From the NCBI RefSeq assembly GCF_900637555.1, contig NZ_LR134378.1, forward strand, positions 1,250,001 to 1,314,000: 64,000 nt of DNA, written 5' to 3'. The translations under genes and the position numbers were made by a program. The stretch's first letter is position 1. Every line of letters begins with the position of its first letter. Below the pieces are notes generated by a model. The model had not been told where the DNA came from and made no database searches. It saw only the letters and a list, made by a program, of their open reading frames with translations. Below, one piece after another: positions 18,933-30,005 of the stretch. Source of the stretch: Lautropia mirabilis (GTDB lineage Bacteria; Pseudomonadota; Gammaproteobacteria; Burkholderiales; Burkholderiaceae_E).

Positions 18933-19877
18933 ATGGATGCCTCTCTCGAACAGACCGGTGCGGCGCAAGGCATCGTCGAGCTGGTCACGGTGCTGGTTGC
19001 GGTGACGGACTTCAAGGCCCGTGTACTGACCGTGGGCAACGGCACCATGCTGCCGCAGGGGCCGCTGTCGCCCGTGCATCGCTCGCTGCAGTCGGGCGTG
19101 CGGCTGTGGGTGGCGCAGCAGACCGCGCAGCCCATGGGTTACGTGGAGCAGCTCTACACCTTCGTGGACACCCGGCGTCAGAACGACCAGGGGCTGCCGG
19201 TGCTGTACGTGAGCTACCTGGGACTGGTGAGCGAGGCCAACGAGACGGAGCTGAGCCCGGATGCGCGCTGGTTCGACTGGTACGACTATTTCCCGTGGGA
19301 AGACCTGCGTGATGGCCGGCGGGACTGGATTGCCCGCGTGATCCTGCCCCGGCTGGATGCCTGGGTGGAACAGGTCGATACCGCAGCCATGCGTGGGGAG
19401 CGCCGCAACCGGGTCGACCTGCTGTGGGGGCTGCCGCCCTGCGAGTGGTCGGAGGAGCGCACGTTGCAGCGCTACGAGCTGCTCTATGAAGCGGGTCTGG
19501 TGCCCGAATCGCTGCATCCGCAGGCGGACTTCGACATGGCGTTGACAGGCCGCGCCATGCAGCACGATCATCGCCGGGTGCTGGCCACGGCCGTGTCGCG
19601 GCTGCGCGCCAAGATCAAGTACCGGCCGGTCATCTTCGACCTGATGCCTGAGCGCTTCAGTCTGCTGCAGCTGCAGAAGAGTGTGGAAGCGCTAGTGGGC
19701 TGCGAGCTGCACAAACAGAATTTTCGTCGTCAGGTCCTGCATCAGGGACTGCTGAAGCCCGTCGACCAGAGCACGGCGACCTCACGCGGCCGTCCGGCCC
19801 GCCTGTATCGCTTTCACGAGAGCGTGCTGTCCGAAAGCCTCATCTCGGGGGGGCGATTGTCGTTCCTCAAGGGCTGA
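18933..19877 (+). CDS. nrtR: NrtR, Nudix-related transcriptional regulator of NAD synthesis
   Basis: The 314-residue protein has an N-terminal Nudix-like domain (about 10-170; VTVLVAVTDFKARVL and QLYTFVDTRR are recognisable). The C-terminal winged-helix domain (about 220-314) contains LRAKIKYRPVIFDLMPERFSLLQLQKSVEAL and ...NFRRQVL. This is the NrtR architecture. The Nudix part binds an NAD-related metabolite (ADP-ribose in studied members) and the winged helix binds DNA. A canonical catalytic Nudix box is not evident here, suggesting a sensor rather than an enzyme. It is transcribed away from nadAB and followed by nadC. Two identical palindromes lie upstream. There is no strong ribosome binding site at the ATG. 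Confidence 0.9.
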   Translation: MDASLEQTGAAQGIVELVTVLVAVTDFKARVLTVGNGTMLPQGPLSPVHRSLQSGVRLWVAQQTAQPMGYVEQLYTFVDTRRQNDQGLPVLYVSYLGLVSEANETELSPDARWFDWYDYFPWEDLRDGRRDWIARVILPRLDAWVEQVDTAAMRGERRNRVDLLWGLPPCEWSEERTLQRYELLYEAGLVPESLHPQADFDMALTGRAMQHDHRRVLATAVSRLRAKIKYRPVIFDLMPERFSLLQLQKSVEALVGCELHKQNFRRQVLHQGLLKPVDQSTATSRGRPARLYRFHESVLSESLISGGRLSFLKG

Positions 19878-19925
19878 GCGGGCGTCGTGGCATCACACAG
19901 AATTAACCCACAAGGAGATCACAGG

Positions 19926-20894
19926 ATGTCGTCGGAATCTGCATCGAACACGCGGCCCATGCCGGGCCTGGATACCGGAATTTCCGGGGGCGGCGCGCAG
20001 GGTACGGATGCGTCAACGTCCGGTCCGGCTGACCTTGGCGGCGTGCCATTCCCGTTGCCCGATGTTGTGCTGGAGCCCTTCGTGCGGCAGGCGCTGGCCG
20101 AGGACCTGGGGCGGCGTGGCGACATCACGTCGGCCGCCGTCATTCCACCGTCGGCCACGGCCTGTTTCGACGTGACCAGTCGTGAGCTGGGCGTGGTGGC
20201 CGGGCTGGATCTGGCCCGCCTGGCCTTTCACCTGTTCGATCCGGCCGTGACGTTCCAGGCCCGGGCGCAGGACGGACAGCGGGTACGGCCCGGGCAGGTA
20301 CTGGCACGCGTGCAGGGGCCAGTGCGTTCGCTGCTGTCGGCTGAGCGCACGGCGCTGAATTTCATGACGCATCTGAGCGGCATCGCCACCCTGACGGCTG
20401 CTGCCGTGGCACAGACCGAGGGCACGGCCGCGCGCATCACCTGCACGCGCAAGACTCTGCCCGGGCTGCGGGTCCTGCAGAAATACGCGGTGCGCGCCGG
20501 CGGGGGCTGCAATCACCGCATGGGTCTGGATGACGCCATCCTGATCAAGGACAACCACCTGGTGCATTCCGGCAGCCTGGCGCAGACCCTGCGGCGTGCC
20601 CGGCAGGCGGCCGGACACCTCATTCCGCTGGAAGTGGAGGTGGACACGCTGGGTCAGCTGGAAGAGGCGCTGGACGCGGGCGCCGACCTGGTGCTGCTCG
20701 ACAACATGGATGACGAGATGCTGGCGCAGGCCGTGGCAATGTGCCGTGGCAGGGCGCGCACCGAGGCATCCGGTGGCATCACCGTCGAGCGCATTCACCG
20801 CGTGGCGGCAACGGGTGTGGACTTCATTGCGCTGGGCTACCTGACCCACAGCAGCCGGTCGCTGGATATCGGGCTGGATGATCCGGTGAGCTGA
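19926..20894 (+). CDS. nadC: Nicotinate-nucleotide pyrophosphorylase (quinolinate phosphoribosyltransferase)
   Basis: NadC turns quinolinate and PRPP into nicotinate mononucleotide, CO2 and PPi. The 322-residue product has EDLGRRGDITSAAV, ERTALNFMTHLSGIAT, the PRPP/quinolinate-binding block CTRKTLPGLRVLQKYAVRAGG, and the C-terminal EASGGI segment. The start at 19926 is chosen because AAGGAG sits at ideal spacing. It leaves an unusual 45-residue Gly/Ser/Thr-rich N-terminal extension before the catalytic core. A GTG at 19887 is less likely. It follows nrtR by 48 bp, almost certainly in one transcript. Confidence 0.96.
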   Translation: MSSESASNTRPMPGLDTGISGGGAQGTDASTSGPADLGGVPFPLPDVVLEPFVRQALAEDLGRRGDITSAAVIPPSATACFDVTSRELGVVAGLDLARLAFHLFDPAVTFQARAQDGQRVRPGQVLARVQGPVRSLLSAERTALNFMTHLSGIATLTAAAVAQTEGTAARITCTRKTLPGLRVLQKYAVRAGGGCNHRMGLDDAILIKDNHLVHSGSLAQTLRRARQAAGHLIPLEVEVDTLGQLEEALDAGADLVLLDNMDDEMLAQAVAMCRGRARTEASGGITVERIHRVAATGVDFIALGYLTHSSRSLDIGLDDPVS

Positions 20895-21002
20895 AGCAGG
20901 CTGTCTGGCCGCCGGGCCGGGCGGGCGCGTGGTGTGCTGCCTGCCGCCCGGGCTGGGTACTGACGCTGGCGGCAGGACGCCGCCGCATGAGGGCTTTGCT
21001 GC

Positions 21003-21863
21003 TTACGGCGCTTCCTGCAGCGCCTGTGCGTGCCACGCAATGTGCTCGCCGATGAAGCTGGCGATGAAGTAGTAGCTGTGGTCGTAGCCGGGTTGCAGGC
21101 GCAGCTCGAGCGGGTGCTGGGCAGCGGCGCAGGCAGCCTCCAGCAGTTCGGGGCGTAGCTGCTCGTGCAGGAAGGTGTCCTCACCGCCCTGATCGATGAG
21201 AATGGGCGGGCGGACGCTGGTGCGGTCCTGGTCGGCGGCCAGCGCCTTGACCAGTTCCACGCTGTCCCAGGCCTTCCACGCCTGCGGATCGTTGCCCAGG
21301 TAGGCGCCCAGAACCTTCTGGCCCCAGGGAACCTGCGAGGGGGCCACAATGGGGGCGAAGGCCGAGACACGGCGGTAGCGCTCGGGATTGCGCAAGGCCA
21401 CGACCAGCGCGCCATGCCCGCCCATCGAATGGCCAAAGACGCTGCGCACGTCGCTGGCCGGGAAGTGGGCTTCCACGAGGGCCGGCAGCTCGTCCACCAC
21501 GTAGTCGTACATCCGGTAGTGGTCGGCCCAAGGCGCCTGGGTGGCGTTCACGTAGAAGCCGGCCCCCTGGCCCAGATCGTAGCCTTCGTCATCGGCCACG
21601 TCCTTGCCGCGCGGGCTGGTGTCGGGGGCCACCAGGATGAGGCCGTGCCGGGCGGCATGCTGCTGGGCACCGGCCTTGGTGATGAAGTTCTGTTCGGTGC
21701 AGGTCAGGCCCGAAAGCCAGTAGAGCACGGGGCATTTCTCGCCCGCCAGCGCCTGCGGCGGCAGGTAGACGCCCACGTTCATGAGCGTGCCGGTGGAGGA
21801 GGAGGGGTGCTGCCAGACTTCCTGGCGGCCGCCGAAGCAGGCGTGCTGTTCGATCTGTTTCAT
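21003..21863 (-). CDS. fghA: S-formylglutathione hydrolase
   Basis: This esterase hydrolyses S-formylglutathione to formate and glutathione, the second step of glutathione-dependent formaldehyde detoxification. The 286-residue sequence has the esterase-D start (ACFGGRQEVWQH), LTCTEQNF, DTSPRG, the nucleophile GHSMGGHGAL, an acidic residue in LIDQGGEDTFL and a histidine in PGYDHSYYFI. Length is typical. It follows frmA by 117 bp on the same strand, the usual pairing. Confidence 0.96.
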   Translation of the reverse strand: MKQIEQHACFGGRQEVWQHPSSSTGTLMNVGVYLPPQALAGEKCPVLYWLSGLTCTEQNFITKAGAQQHAARHGLILVAPDTSPRGKDVADDEGYDLGQGAGFYVNATQAPWADHYRMYDYVVDELPALVEAHFPASDVRSVFGHSMGGHGALVVALRNPERYRRVSAFAPIVAPSQVPWGQKVLGAYLGNDPQAWKAWDSVELVKALAADQDRTSVRPPILIDQGGEDTFLHEQLRPELLEAACAAAQHPLELRLQPGYDHSYYFIASFIGEHIAWHAQALQEAP

Positions 21864-21980
21864 CGTTTCGTGTCCGTGGGGCCGGCTGAAGGCATGGCCC
21901 GGGCGCTGGCCGAAGGCACGACCCCGGGCTGAGCCGTCATGCCGGCCGGTTGTATCGGCCGGTCGTGACAGGAAGGGGGC

Positions 21981-23378
<1,398 letters not shown>

Positions 23379-23391
23379 TCAGTCTTGCGTC

Positions 23392-26300
23392 TTAATGCCG
23401 CGTCTTCGCCATCGGCTGATCAGCGCCGTCGGTGCCTTGCTGGCGGGGCCGTGCCGGAATGCCGCGCTTGCTGTCAAAGCTCAGCCCCGGCTGCCCCGGT
23501 TCGGTCTGCACGCTCACGTTCGCGCCCTGGGCCTGGCGCGCCTTGACCTGCTCGATGACGGTGGCGCTGCACGAGCCCTCGATGAAGTCGGCGCGGTGCA
23601 GCATGCCCTTCTTGGCATCGATGAAGAGGCTGTGTGCATCGCCCACGTTCTGGGCGCTGCTGGTCACGAGCCGGCTCTTGCGGGGCAGGGTGCGCGCATC
23701 GACCTTGAGCACGTGGGTGCGCGGGCGCAGACCGCAGTGGCTGTACTTGCCCTGTTCGTCGGAGACGATCCAGGTGCCGTTCTCCAGATACAGGCGCACG
23801 CCCGGGATGCCCAGCTCCTCGCGGTCCTTGACGCTGTTGCCGTTGCAGTCCACGTAGATCTGGCCAGCCAGGCAGGCCTCGTCGGAGAAGATGCCGCCGG
23901 TAACGCGCACCTTCCAGCGGGACTCGTTCGAGCACTGGCTGCGGCTTGCGCCATCACGGCCCAGACACTGCACGTGGGCGCGGTTGATGCCGTCACCCTG
24001 GGACGAGCCCACCCCGGCACGCAGCCGATAGGTGATCGTCACATCACTGTTGCTGGCACCCTGGCCGGCGGCCTGGGCGGTGCTGGCAGCGGCCACGCGA
24101 TCCAGCGTGATGTGCAGCTCCCGATCGCCCTGCATCTGCACCTGGGTGGCGCGGGCGTTGGCGATGCGCACCGAGCCGGGCTCGAAGCGGAAACCGCGCG
24201 GCAGACGATCGACCACCTTCGGCGACAGGGCAGGGGCCTTGCCGTTGTTGCGGATGCGCAGCTGATAGGTGATGAGGTCCCCCATCTCGACCGAGCGGCT
24301 GGTGCTGGTCTTGTCGATGGAGAGCGTGGCGGCCAGCACCGGCTCGGGCGTGTCGAGGCAGGCCTGGGCCGAGAGGGGCTCGCCGCTGGCCTGTCCGCCC
24401 TGCTGGCGGGTGAGGGTGGCGGCGTTGAAGAGGCCGTGGCCCGAGCCGTCACCGGCTGCCCGGCAGCGGTCGTTGGCGGTGCTGCCCTCGAAGGGCACAC
24501 GCACACGGAATGTCATGCGGTACACATCGGTGGCACCGATGGCCAGCGACTGCTGGGTGGCCAGCGGCCATTGCTGGCGAGCCTGTGCCGCACCCGCACC
24601 CGTGACAGCCGAAGGCGTCACGTTCAGGGCCTGGTCGTTGCGCAGGATGGTGGCGCTGACGATCTCCACGTCGCTGTCGAAGGCCGGGGCATCAATCAGG
24701 TCGTAGATGCCGGCGATGCCGCCCTCATGGCTGACGGTGAGGGTGTAGGCCACGTCATACTCGTTGGCGGTGCCGGCCACAAGGCGTGCATTGCCGTCGA
24801 CGGCCTTGGCCAGCTTCAGCGAGGCGGGAATGTCCTTCAGTTCCAGCCGGCAGGTGACGTTCTGCTGGTTGGCCAGCGTCAGGGTGTTGCCCTGAAGCGA
24901 GCCGCCGTTGCAGACCCACTTGCCCGTCTGGTAGCCGGGCAGCGCCAGCGCCTGCAGCTCGTAGACACCCGGGCGCACCCCGGCCAGCGTCACGGGCCGG
25001 CTGCCGGTGATGCCCTGGATGCTGTCCGGGCCGCTGGCCGAGACCGCATGCTGGGCCGGCGTGGCCGTGCCGCCATGGCTGTTGCTGATGTCCAGCGCCA
25101 GCGTCAGGCTCACCGGCTGGTCCACGTGATGCACGCGGCAGGTGACATCGTCATGGCTTTGCAGCGAGAGCTTGCTGTTGGCCAGGTTCACCGCCTGGCC
25201 GCTGGCGTTCGTGCAGCTCCAGGTGCTGACCGAGTAGCCGGGCAGGGTGCTGGCCGCCAGCGTGTAGGCGCCGGCCGGCACTTCCACCTGGGTCACGGCG
25301 GGCTGGCCGCTGCGGCCATCCACGAGGATGCGGCCATCGGCCGAGAGCGGGAAGTCCTCGGCCTGGGCGGTGCCGCTCAGGACATTGGTGACGGTGTTGA
25401 CGAGCGTGAGCCGAGCCGGTGCGCTGTCCTCGTAGACGATGGTGCAGACGGCGGCCTGGCCCTTTTGCAGGTTCAGGCTGCTGGCCAGACCAGCCTTGGC
25501 GGCCCCGTTGGCGATGCGGATGGCACGTGCTCCGTCGATGCTGCACTGCCAGTCACTGTGCCAGTAGCGAAGCAGGGCAGGGGCCGAGAGCGTCCAGTCC
25601 CCGGTCACGACATCGGCCTGGGTGACGGCGCTGCTGCCGCTGTTGCCCGAGACGGTGACCGTGCGGGAGGTAGCCTCTTCAAAGTGGCTGGCCGACAGCG
25701 GAACGCTCTCTGCCGTGGCCGTGCCGCCATGGCGGTTGTTGACCACGCTCACCAGTGTGAGGCGCGATTCCTTGGCCCGCGGCAGATCCTCGTAGGCCAG
25801 GGTGCAGGTGGCCTTCTGGTCGTAGTCCAGCGCCAGGGTGGCACCCGTGGTGGTCGTGGTCTGTGCAGCCGCACCGTGCCCGGTGGTGATGTCACAGCGC
25901 CAGTCGCCATGGCGGTAGTTGGGCAGCTCCGGTGCAGAAAGCGTCCAGGTGCCGGGCGCGACGTTGGCCTGGGAGATGGCAGCCTCACCCGTGACACCGT
26001 GGAGGGTGGGGTCGGTGTCCTTGTCGTGGTGTGCCGACAGGCGCACGTCATGCACGCCCAGCTTGCCCCCGTGGTTGTTGGTCACCTGACCCACCAGCGT
26101 GAGCTGCGGCTCGGCCCGGCCGGCATAGCGCACGGAACAGGTGGCCTCATCGCCCCAGGCGAGCGCGACGCTGGCGCCATCGACCGGGGCCTGGCCATTG
26201 ACCACGCACTGCCAGTCGCTGACGGCGTAGCCCGCCAGGGCCGGGGAGGACAGGGCATAGGTGCCAGGCTCCACCTCGGTACGGGTGACCGGGGGGCTGC

Positions 26301-29300
26301 CGCTCGAGCCCTGGAGCGTGACGGCCGGGTTGCCCGGACCCTTGGCCGTCAGCGCGATCTCGCCCAGCTGGGCCTTGCCGCCATGGGTGTTGTCGATGCT
26401 GGCCTGCAGCGAGAGCCGGGGCTTCTGGCGTGCCTCGGTGAAGTCGTAGCCGGTGGCGTTCTGGTTGCCGCCCAGCGTGACGCTGGCGATGCTGCGGCCG
26501 TCGGTGGCGGGCTGGCCGCCCTGCGCACCGGCACGGGCTGCCCCCGGCAGGCTGTCTGCACTGTTGGCCGTGACGCGCGACAGTGCATAGGTGCCGCCGG
26601 GCACCCCGGCAAAGCGCACGAGCGCCGTGCCGCTGCAGTCGGCGCTGGCAAAGACCGTGTTGGCCGCGCCCATGGCAAAGCCGTACTCGCCCTGGGCATT
26701 GCTTCGGGTCGAGAGCGTGACGGCCCGTCCCTGGGCGTCCTGCCCCTGCAGGAGCACGCACTGGTTGGGCAGGGCGGCATCGTCATGGTTGAAGGTGCCG
26801 TCCTGGTGGCCGTCGATGTAGAGCCGGCCGGCCAGGCTGTTGAGGGCGATCGTGCGGATGCGCACGTTCAGGTCGGTGCCGGAATAGGTGTAGAGCAGGT
26901 GGCTGCTCGGATTGACGGGACGGGCACCGGCGTGGTTTGCAAAGATGTCGCCGGGCTGGGCGATGAGCGGATCGCTCGTCATCTTGACGCGGATCTCGTA
27001 GGGCTCGCCCGAGCCCAGACGCGTGAGCGTGGACTGGGTGCGGATGGCCGTGGTCTGGCCGATGTCGGCCGGGCAGCCGGCCTGGCCGAACTCGGCGGCC
27101 TGGCACCAGCGGGTGCTGCCGCCGGGCATGACGTTGCTGGCGTCACGCGCGTCGTTGTTGATCTCGGCAGGCGCACGGTTGGTGTAGTAGATGCGCATGC
27201 CCGGGTCGATGGTCGGGGGCTCGACGGCCTGCAGGTGGTAGGCGCCGGCATCGAAGCGCGAGGCCGGGTTGCGGCCGTTGAACGAGCGCGCGGTATCGGC
27301 CGTGCCATCGCCCACGAAGGGCAGGATGTCGATCACGTCGGGGATGTCGATCTGCCGCAGGGTCTGGCCCATCGCATAGAAGGCGATATCGTAATGGAAG
27401 GCCTCGCCCGGCTCGATCTCCTCTTTGGAGACGGTCTTTTGCAGCACGAAGCCCGGGGGCGTGTCGATGGTGACGGAGGCGTCGGCCGACTTGGCGCAGG
27501 CCTTGAAGCCGCCCGAGGCGGTGTCGAACTCGCAGTCCGGATCAGCATCAATGGCGCCGCCGCTGACCACGGCCTGGTTGCGCAGGGATGCGCCGTTGGG
27601 CAGTGTCAGCGCCAGCTTCGCACGGAAGGTGATGTCGGGCAGGTAGGCGCCGCCTTCCAGGTCGGTACCCACGTGCGGGGTGACGTTCGTGTAGGTCCAG
27701 GTCAGGCGGGTGAGACCCTGCGAGGGGGTGTCCTCTTCCACCCGGGGCTCGACGGGCTGGCCGCCCTGGCGGCTGCTGGTGGGCACATAGCGCATCCCGC
27801 GCGGCAGCACGTCGGTGACGGTGACGGTGCCGGGGTAGGGCGGCAGCACGGTGGCGTAGCGCGGGTGCAGCTGGAAGGTGAGTGTGGTGCCGGCCGCCAC
27901 GGGCTGGGTGGCGTTGGACGGCTCGATGATCCTCTTGGCGATGCGGGTGGTGGTGCGCGCCTTCGTGACCTGCAGGTGGTCACGCAATTGGGCGTTCATG
28001 TCCCTCAGGGTGGCGGCATCCACGTTGTCGGCGTGAACCACGGCACGATTGCGGATGACGCTGCCCTCGGCGATCTCGGCACCCCTCTGGCGAAGCTGCG
28101 TGCTGGGGGTCTGGACGGTGATGCTCTCCGCCCAGGTCTTGCGCAGCTGTATTCCGTAGATGTGCAGGTAGGCGCTTTTGCCGCCGGGCAGGCTGTCCAG
28201 ACTTCCCCGGACATAGGTGAGGCCACCGGCAGCCTCGGCCTGCGCAACGGTGTCATGCCAGGTGATGCCGGGGCCGTCACAGGTGTCCTGTGCGTACTCG
28301 GAGCTGCCCAGACCCGAGTTGTCGCGGAGCAGTGGGCCGATGGCGCTGTCAGTGCTGGCAAAGGAGGGGCCGGCGGCGCGAACGCCGTACTGGACGCGGG
28401 GATTGAGGCCCTGAGTATCGAGTTCAGCCCTGAAGTTCTGACCGGGATCGAAGGCGGTGCGGTCGATGATGTCGCACAGCGTCAGATTCCTGTAGGCCAC
28501 GCTGCCCTGATTGTTGAAGCCCACCCGGCTCTTCACGTGCTGACCATGAGCCGCGTAGTCAATAATGGAATCTCCCGAATAGCCAGGGTCAGCTGCGGTC
28601 CCGGTGGGCAGGGGCAGGGTCAGATCAGGGCTGTAGACCTTGCTGGCATAGCCTTGCATCCGGTTGGTGATCTGGTACGTGAACGAATCATTGCTGGTAC
28701 GACCATTGGTGGCCGCCTGCCCGCTGATGGAAGTGGCTTTGAATTCGCGCAGGGACAGCTGGTGCTGTACCGGGACTGCTGGTGGATACTCGGCCAGGTC
28801 GGTCCAGAACACAACGGCCTTGTTGGCCACCCAGTATTCGTCGGGTGGAATGGATTCGCCGCTGCGTTTCACCCTCGGGGTTCGGGTCAGCGTGGTGTCC
28901 ACGCCAGTCAGGCGGATGCGGACGGTCTGGTTGTCCGGAAGCCCGTCGACAGTGGGTACGGTGGCGCAGTCGCCGCCGTTGGCGACGATCCAGTTGCTGG
29001 TGTTGCGTGCCCCCGTGTCGCCCACACGCTGGTGAACGTTGATGGCTTCACCGGCCAGAAGGCTGGGACGGCCCTCCCAGACACTGCCGCAGCCGTCGGC
29101 AAAGCTGCCGGTCGGCATGTTGTTCGGGGTCGTATTGTCTTTCGTGCGCCAGTTGTCCAGTCGCACCGACTGGGGATAGCCGCTGACATCCAGGGCGATT
29201 TCGATGGGCTTGGTGGGATCAAGCTGCTCGACGCCTTTTCTGCCGTTGCCGTTGGGGTTGCGGGCCAGGAGGCCCACCAGCATGCGGTGGTAGAAGCCGT

Positions 29301-29982
29301 CCTTGCCGTTCGGGCCCCCTTCACCCTGAAAACCGTAGGCCTTGGGGTTGCCGTTGTAACTGGTGTCGATCACCACATCGTAGGTGGGCGCTGCACTGAT
29401 GGTCAGCGCCGGGGGCTGATTGGCAGCAGAAAGGCCGGCCTGTCCGACGGCACTCACTTTCAGGGTGGGGGCGGGCAGCTGGGTACCGTTGCGGTTCGAC
29501 CCCAGAACCGTGGCGGTGAAGTTGCCGGAATTGGTGCCGGCCCCGGTGTAGTCGGGGACGGCGCAGATCATTTTCTGGCGATCGGCTGAAACGCTGGACT
29601 TGCCCTGCAGGCAGGTTGCGGGGGCGCTGGCAGGCCATTCGGCCATCGGTTTCCCATCGGCGCCACGGGGCAGCGTCATTTCAACCAGTACATCCTTCGT
29701 GCCGCCAGCATAGGAGATGGCAACCTGGTAGTTGATCTCGTCATGGGTGCGCACGATGCCATTCTTCGGGCCACTGTCCAGGCCCGGACCGTCGGTGGGG
29801 TCCCAGCCCGGAGTGCCGTCGGTGGTGAGCGTATATCCGACGTTCGTGATGGCGGCATGACCCGGCAACGACCATATCGCCAGGGCGGCCAGCAGGGCGG
29901 TGGCCAATGGCGACTTTCTGTGGGACGACGGATGGGCCGGAGTCTGCAGGTCGGGAAGGGCGCTCGGGGTGAGTGGCGTCAT
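23392..29982 (-). CDS. Giant secreted repeat protein with DUF11-like and SdrD B-like domains
   Basis: The product has 2196 residues from ATG 29982; the frame is open upstream, but that part lies over the hairpin and the previous gene and is not protein-like. A signal peptide (ATALLAALAIWSLPGHAA, about 27-44) is followed by several large beta-sandwich regions. These have DUF11-like features such as GTTLTFQLHPRY...VTVTDVLPRGMRYVP and VEMGDLITYQLRIRNNGKAPA. Five ~85-100-residue repeats lie at about 1190-1720. Near the C-terminus is an SdrD B-like module (GQIYVDCNGNSVKDREELGIPGVRLYL) and a conserved ending (VDARTLPRKSRL, IDAKKGMLHRADFIEGSC). No membrane anchor, LPXTG or autotransporter barrel is seen, so export across the outer membrane is unexplained. 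It lies 112 bp behind the barrel gene and probably works with it at the surface. Adhesion or a surface layer is a guess. Confidence 0.85.
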   Translation of the reverse strand: MTPLTPSALPDLQTPAHPSSHRKSPLATALLAALAIWSLPGHAAITNVGYTLTTDGTPGWDPTDGPGLDSGPKNGIVRTHDEINYQVAISYAGGTKDVLVEMTLPRGADGKPMAEWPASAPATCLQGKSSVSADRQKMICAVPDYTGAGTNSGNFTATVLGSNRNGTQLPAPTLKVSAVGQAGLSAANQPPALTISAAPTYDVVIDTSYNGNPKAYGFQGEGGPNGKDGFYHRMLVGLLARNPNGNGRKGVEQLDPTKPIEIALDVSGYPQSVRLDNWRTKDNTTPNNMPTGSFADGCGSVWEGRPSLLAGEAINVHQRVGDTGARNTSNWIVANGGDCATVPTVDGLPDNQTVRIRLTGVDTTLTRTPRVKRSGESIPPDEYWVANKAVVFWTDLAEYPPAVPVQHQLSLREFKATSISGQAATNGRTSNDSFTYQITNRMQGYASKVYSPDLTLPLPTGTAADPGYSGDSIIDYAAHGQHVKSRVGFNNQGSVAYRNLTLCDIIDRTAFDPGQNFRAELDTQGLNPRVQYGVRAAGPSFASTDSAIGPLLRDNSGLGSSEYAQDTCDGPGITWHDTVAQAEAAGGLTYVRGSLDSLPGGKSAYLHIYGIQLRKTWAESITVQTPSTQLRQRGAEIAEGSVIRNRAVVHADNVDAATLRDMNAQLRDHLQVTKARTTTRIAKRIIEPSNATQPVAAGTTLTFQLHPRYATVLPPYPGTVTVTDVLPRGMRYVPTSSRQGGQPVEPRVEEDTPSQGLTRLTWTYTNVTPHVGTDLEGGAYLPDITFRAKLALTLPNGASLRNQAVVSGGAIDADPDCEFDTASGGFKACAKSADASVTIDTPPGFVLQKTVSKEEIEPGEAFHYDIAFYAMGQTLRQIDIPDVIDILPFVGDGTADTARSFNGRNPASRFDAGAYHLQAVEPPTIDPGMRIYYTNRAPAEINNDARDASNVMPGGSTRWCQAAEFGQAGCPADIGQTTAIRTQSTLTRLGSGEPYEIRVKMTSDPLIAQPGDIFANHAGARPVNPSSHLLYTYSGTDLNVRIRTIALNSLAGRLYIDGHQDGTFNHDDAALPNQCVLLQGQDAQGRAVTLSTRSNAQGEYGFAMGAANTVFASADCSGTALVRFAGVPGGTYALSRVTANSADSLPGAARAGAQGGQPATDGRSIASVTLGGNQNATGYDFTEARQKPRLSLQASIDNTHGGKAQLGEIALTAKGPGNPAVTLQGSSGSPPVTRTEVEPGTYALSSPALAGYAVSDWQCVVNGQAPVDGASVALAWGDEATCSVRYAGRAEPQLTLVGQVTNNHGGKLGVHDVRLSAHHDKDTDPTLHGVTGEAAISQANVAPGTWTLSAPELPNYRHGDWRCDITTGHGAAAQTTTTTGATLALDYDQKATCTLAYEDLPRAKESRLTLVSVVNNRHGGTATAESVPLSASHFEEATSRTVTVSGNSGSSAVTQADVVTGDWTLSAPALLRYWHSDWQCSIDGARAIRIANGAAKAGLASSLNLQKGQAAVCTIVYEDSAPARLTLVNTVTNVLSGTAQAEDFPLSADGRILVDGRSGQPAVTQVEVPAGAYTLAASTLPGYSVSTWSCTNASGQAVNLANSKLSLQSHDDVTCRVHHVDQPVSLTLALDISNSHGGTATPAQHAVSASGPDSIQGITGSRPVTLAGVRPGVYELQALALPGYQTGKWVCNGGSLQGNTLTLANQQNVTCRLELKDIPASLKLAKAVDGNARLVAGTANEYDVAYTLTVSHEGGIAGIYDLIDAPAFDSDVEIVSATILRNDQALNVTPSAVTGAGAAQARQQWPLATQQSLAIGATDVYRMTFRVRVPFEGSTANDRCRAAGDGSGHGLFNAATLTRQQGGQASGEPLSAQACLDTPEPVLAATLSIDKTSTSRSVEMGDLITYQLRIRNNGKAPALSPKVVDRLPRGFRFEPGSVRIANARATQVQMQGDRELHITLDRVAAASTAQAAGQGASNSDVTITYRLRAGVGSSQGDGINRAHVQCLGRDGASRSQCSNESRWKVRVTGGIFSDEACLAGQIYVDCNGNSVKDREELGIPGVRLYLENGTWIVSDEQGKYSHCGLRPRTHVLKVDARTLPRKSRLVTSSAQNVGDAHSLFIDAKKGMLHRADFIEGSCSATVIEQVKARQAQGANVSVQTEPGQPGLSFDSKRGIPARPRQQGTDGADQPMAKTRH
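24826..26418 (-). repeat. Five tandem ~85-100-residue protein repeats
   Basis: Each unit starts with a strand like LTLV..V.N.HGG.A, continues with a Thr/Ser-rich stretch, then VTQA.V.PG.YTLSAP.LPGY..S.W.C, and closes with CT..YED. The two cysteines per unit could form a disulfide. The units are diverged at DNA level, so they are old duplications and not a recent slippage array. The fourth lacks the HGG (it has LSG). Confidence 0.75.
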
Positions 29983-30005
29983 GGGATTCACCGAGAGAAA
30001 GCGGA

